From positions 1-9,283 of the forward strand of contig JADJPH010000097.1 of assembly GCA_016713335.1 (NCBI GenBank): 9,283 bases of DNA, written 5' to 3'. Each line of letters opens with the position of its first letter. The stretch's first letter is position 1. Below the pieces are notes generated by a model that saw only the letters and a program-made list of their open reading frames with translations, ran no database searches and was not told where the DNA came from. The stretch is from Candidatus Fredericiella danica (lineage in GTDB: Bacteria; Chloroflexota; Anaerolineae; Caldilineales; Caldilineaceae). Shown here piece by piece: positions 7,625 through 9,283 of the stretch. Position numbers and translations under genes: made by a program.

Positions 7625-8161
7625 TCACCACGGGCTGAACGTTGATGGACGCACTGGTGGTTGGGCTGGCTTCGGCGGCTCGAAATCCGAGAATGGTAAT
7701 AGGCCAAATGCTTCCAAGAGTAGCAGAAGCAGTAACGCTATCGCCGGATCGTTTTCCCAGTAGTCTCGATTGCTATAACGCGCTTGTCTTTCCCATACTT
7801 TGTAGTCCCATAGATTTGCACTGGACTTGACAAAGCGGCTTTCTTCTTGGTCGTCTGGTTCAGCGAATGGTTTGTCGTGAGAAAAGACACGCCAGCATAA
7901 TTTGCGCCCATCGAGGATTAACCACACCTTTAGAACTTTGTCGGTGTTCGGCTGCGAACAAGTCCATTCGCCCACGACATCAGCATTGGGCAACTCCTGA
8001 CGTGGCGTAGGAGTCACTTCGCCCATTTGATATTTTTCAGCAAACAAACTGATACAGATGGGTGCTGCTTCTGCGCCAAGTGCCTGTGCAAGGTCACGCG
8101 CCTCTCCACGTGCTTGTTCGCGTTGTACATGTGCGCGATTTATGACTGCGTTAAGTGCCAT
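7625..8161 (-). CDS. Hypothetical protein, 178 aa, low GC, Leu-run near C-terminus
   Basis: Not recognised. ATG at 8161 has a perfect-looking AAAGGAGA (8168-8175) six bases upstream, and the TGA (7627-7625) touches the terminator hairpin. The frame is open for 178 codons. Residues 1-30 are helical and charged (NRAHVQREQARGEARDLAQA). The middle is probably beta-rich with two Cys (VVGEWTCSQPNTDKVLKVWL, DGRKLCWRVFSHDKPF), followed by aromatic/charged LWDYKVWERQARYSNRDYW. The C-terminal part has a short hydrophobic stretch (AIALLLLLLLEAFGLLPF) and a Pro-rich tail (FEPPKPAQPPVRPSTFSPW). With no signal peptide, the leucine run could be a short C-terminal membrane anchor. GC is about 45% in a 60-base sample at 7681-7740, well below most neighbouring genes. 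It is the last gene of the minus-strand group. Confidence 0.7.
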   Translation of the reverse strand: MALNAVINRAHVQREQARGEARDLAQALGAEAAPICISLFAEKYQMGEVTPTPRQELPNADVVGEWTCSQPNTDKVLKVWLILDGRKLCWRVFSHDKPFAEPDDQEESRFVKSSANLWDYKVWERQARYSNRDYWENDPAIALLLLLLLEAFGLLPFSDFEPPKPAQPPVRPSTFSPW

Positions 8162-8206
8162 TGTTGGTCTCCTTTGTTTTTATGCTCGTGTTTCGAAGAG
8201 TCTTAT

Positions 8207-8460
8207 TTATCGCAACATCGTGAACCCACCCGGCAGGCTCTCGCACGCGAGGCCATCATTATCCCCATCGAGGCGATGCACATCGCCAAAGCCGCGCTCA
8301 ACGCAGTAGTCAAACACTGTTTGGGCCTGGGGTTGGGTGACGAAGCTGGAGCAGCTATAGGCGTTGAACGTGCAGGGAATGACGGGTGGGCAACGGGCCA
8401 CTTTTGGCATAGTGGGCAGCCAGATCGTTGCGCCAGAATCATGTCAATGACGAGGCTCAT
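8207..8460 (-). CDS. Small Excalibur calcium-binding-domain protein, one frameshift
   Basis: The clean part (8410-8207) reads CPPVIPCTFNAYSCSSFVTQ, PQAQTVFDYCVERGFGDVHR and LDGDNDGLACESLPGG, ending in TAA (8209-8207). DGDNDGLACE (8269-8240) is the D-x-D-x-D-G-x-x-C-E signature of the Excalibur domain (extracellular calcium-binding region). The Cys pair YSC...DYC and the 'F-x-T-Q-x-x-A-Q' opening are also typical of the family. Upstream, ATG 8460 starts MSLVIDMILA. A slip near 8425 joins it to TIWLPTMPKVARCP, giving a plausible secretion signal ahead of the domain. The protein would be about 84 residues, secreted or at the surface. It begins about 25 bases after the methyltransferase stop, so the two are probably cotranscribed. 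The exact start is uncertain because of the slip. Confidence 0.75.
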
Positions 8461-8484
8461 CAGAATCCCAATTTGAGTTGGTTG

Positions 8485-9283
8485 TCACGTTGGGGTCTGA
8501 TCCCGACCCGCCTGGGCAAATGTGATCGACGGGCGGCATGTTCACTGTCTTGCCATCCAGCAATTCTTCAATGGTCAAAATCTGATGGCGGGGTAACGCT
8601 TATTCCAGCCAGGCGAATGGAGATTGGCCAGCCGCCGCCGCTTCTGTGACCATGGGGGCGACGGTGGTTCCATGGTCAGGAAGATGCCGATGGCCGCCTT
8701 CCTCTTCAACAGCCACCAAGTCGCAATGTCGCTGCTCATTCAGCCTTGCCGCCCTTCACTTGTACCGAACGCGCTGGGGTCCGCCACTGGCATCGTCAAT
8801 GGGCCGATCACCTGTCTATGCCTGGTCAGCGCCCTTCTTACCGTCTTGTTGCCGGCGTCCGCCCTAGGGGTCGCGCCGAATCAACCGACAACGCCCACCA
8901 CTGGAATTGGTAAGGATTTTCCTCGGCTAATTGTCGGCTGAATCCAGGTCGACGGGTTCGCCCACTACGTCGTAGTCTTTCCCGGACACCAGGTTAAAGG
9001 CGTCGGCCAGCCCTATATTTCTGTAGAGCGATGGACAGATGAGTGACGTCGATCCCGATCCACTGTCGGCCCATGCGCTGTGCAGCGGCAATGGTCGTGC
9101 CACAACCACAGAAGGGGTCAAGCACAATGTCACCAGGATTGCTCGACACGGCAATGATGCGCTCTAACAGGGCGAGGGGCTTTTGCGTTGGGTAGCCTAG
9201 GCGTTCACCCGCTTGGGGAGTTGAGGGGAAAATGTCAGTCCATACGTCATCCAAAGGTTTCCTCTTTGCTCGTCAAGATAACG
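8485..9283 (-). CDS. Beta-class site-specific DNA methyltransferase with C-terminal nuclease-like extension, 5'-truncated, frame broken
   Basis: The gene enters from the right edge, so the N-terminal part with the (S/N/D)PPY catalytic motif IV is outside. Near the edge it reads RYLDEQRGN; after a slip it reads LDDVWTDIFPS, QAGERLGYPTQKPLALLERI (motif X), NPGDIVLDPFCGCGTTIAAA (motif I, SAM binding) and MGRQWIGIDVTHLSIAL (motif II/III). The order X then I is that of beta-class N4-cytosine/N6-adenine enzymes. Later frames read AFNLVSGKDYDVVGEPVDLD, QLAEENPYQFQWWALS, GKKGAD (8845-8825), GID (8822-8814), VQVKGG (8765-8748), AAIGIFLTMEPP, MVTEAAAAG and ILTIEELLDGKTVNMPPVD. The likely end is VTFAQAGRDQTPT with TGA at 8487-8485; another frame runs to 8444. 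There are at least six frame changes. The GAD-x-GID ... VQVK spacing resembles Mrr-type PD-(D/E)XK nucleases. The methyltransferase call is firm; the nuclease role is inference. Confidence 0.85.

Noticed and set aside
8027..8476. Plus-strand open frame of 149 codons, Cys-rich.
   Set aside because: It is antisense to the 178-residue gene start, its ribosome site and the Excalibur gene, whose DGDNDGLACE motif is decisive for the minus strand.
1..9283. CRISPR arrays, tRNA or rRNA genes, transposases, integrases, attachment sites.
   Set aside because: None seen: no regularly spaced repeats, no tRNA-like cloverleaf noticed, and no recombinase or transposase motifs in any frame.

Overview
This window reads as a fragment of a high-GC bacterial genome (about 60-68% GC in most places) carrying a phage-tail or tail-like fibre locus. 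Almost every gene is broken by small frame changes. After I mentally rejoin the frames, the coding content is continuous and sensible on both strands, so uncorrected single-molecule sequencing indels are a likelier cause than real gene decay. The secreted protein with a long Thr-Pro-Asp linker and the style of the fibre proteins would fit a Chloroflexota (Anaerolineae-like) host, but that is only an impression; nothing in the window fixes the taxonomy.

Layout, plus strand. Positions 1-968 hold the 3' part of a beta-rich structural protein, probably tail associated. Positions 974-1610 hold a smaller tail protein with a carbohydrate-binding-like C-terminal motif. Positions 1649-6033 hold one very long fibre gene of about 1,460 codons. 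In order it has a unique N-terminal part, three 32-residue glycine-containing beta repeats, a middle domain, a region of GIGTxxP-type motifs with a duplicated TIEQ module, and a C-terminal peptidase S74 intramolecular chaperone with its Ser-X4-Lys cleavage dyad. Two short soluble, helix-rich proteins follow (6030-6374 and 6437-6731), the first overlapping the fibre stop by ATGA. After a roughly 100-base gap with a promoter-like sequence and two GTATATAC palindromes comes a secreted protein with a signal peptide, a Thr/Pro linker and a beta-sandwich-like domain (6834 to about 7584).

Layout, minus strand. A strong 13-bp hairpin at 7594-7624 separates this plus-strand block from three convergent genes, listed here in transcription order. 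The first is a beta-class DNA methyltransferase entering from the right edge (9283 to about 8485), whose C-terminal extension has the residues of a PD-(D/E)XK/Mrr-like nuclease. The second is a small Excalibur calcium-binding-motif protein (8460-8207). The third is an unrecognised 178-residue protein (8161-7625) of clearly lower GC.

The plus-strand genes look like one tail-fibre expression unit followed by a separately promoted surface protein. The minus-strand genes look like a short operon ending at the shared hairpin. No integrase, capsid, terminase, tRNA, CRISPR or transposase is visible, so prophage, phage contig and tail-like particle cannot be told apart here.
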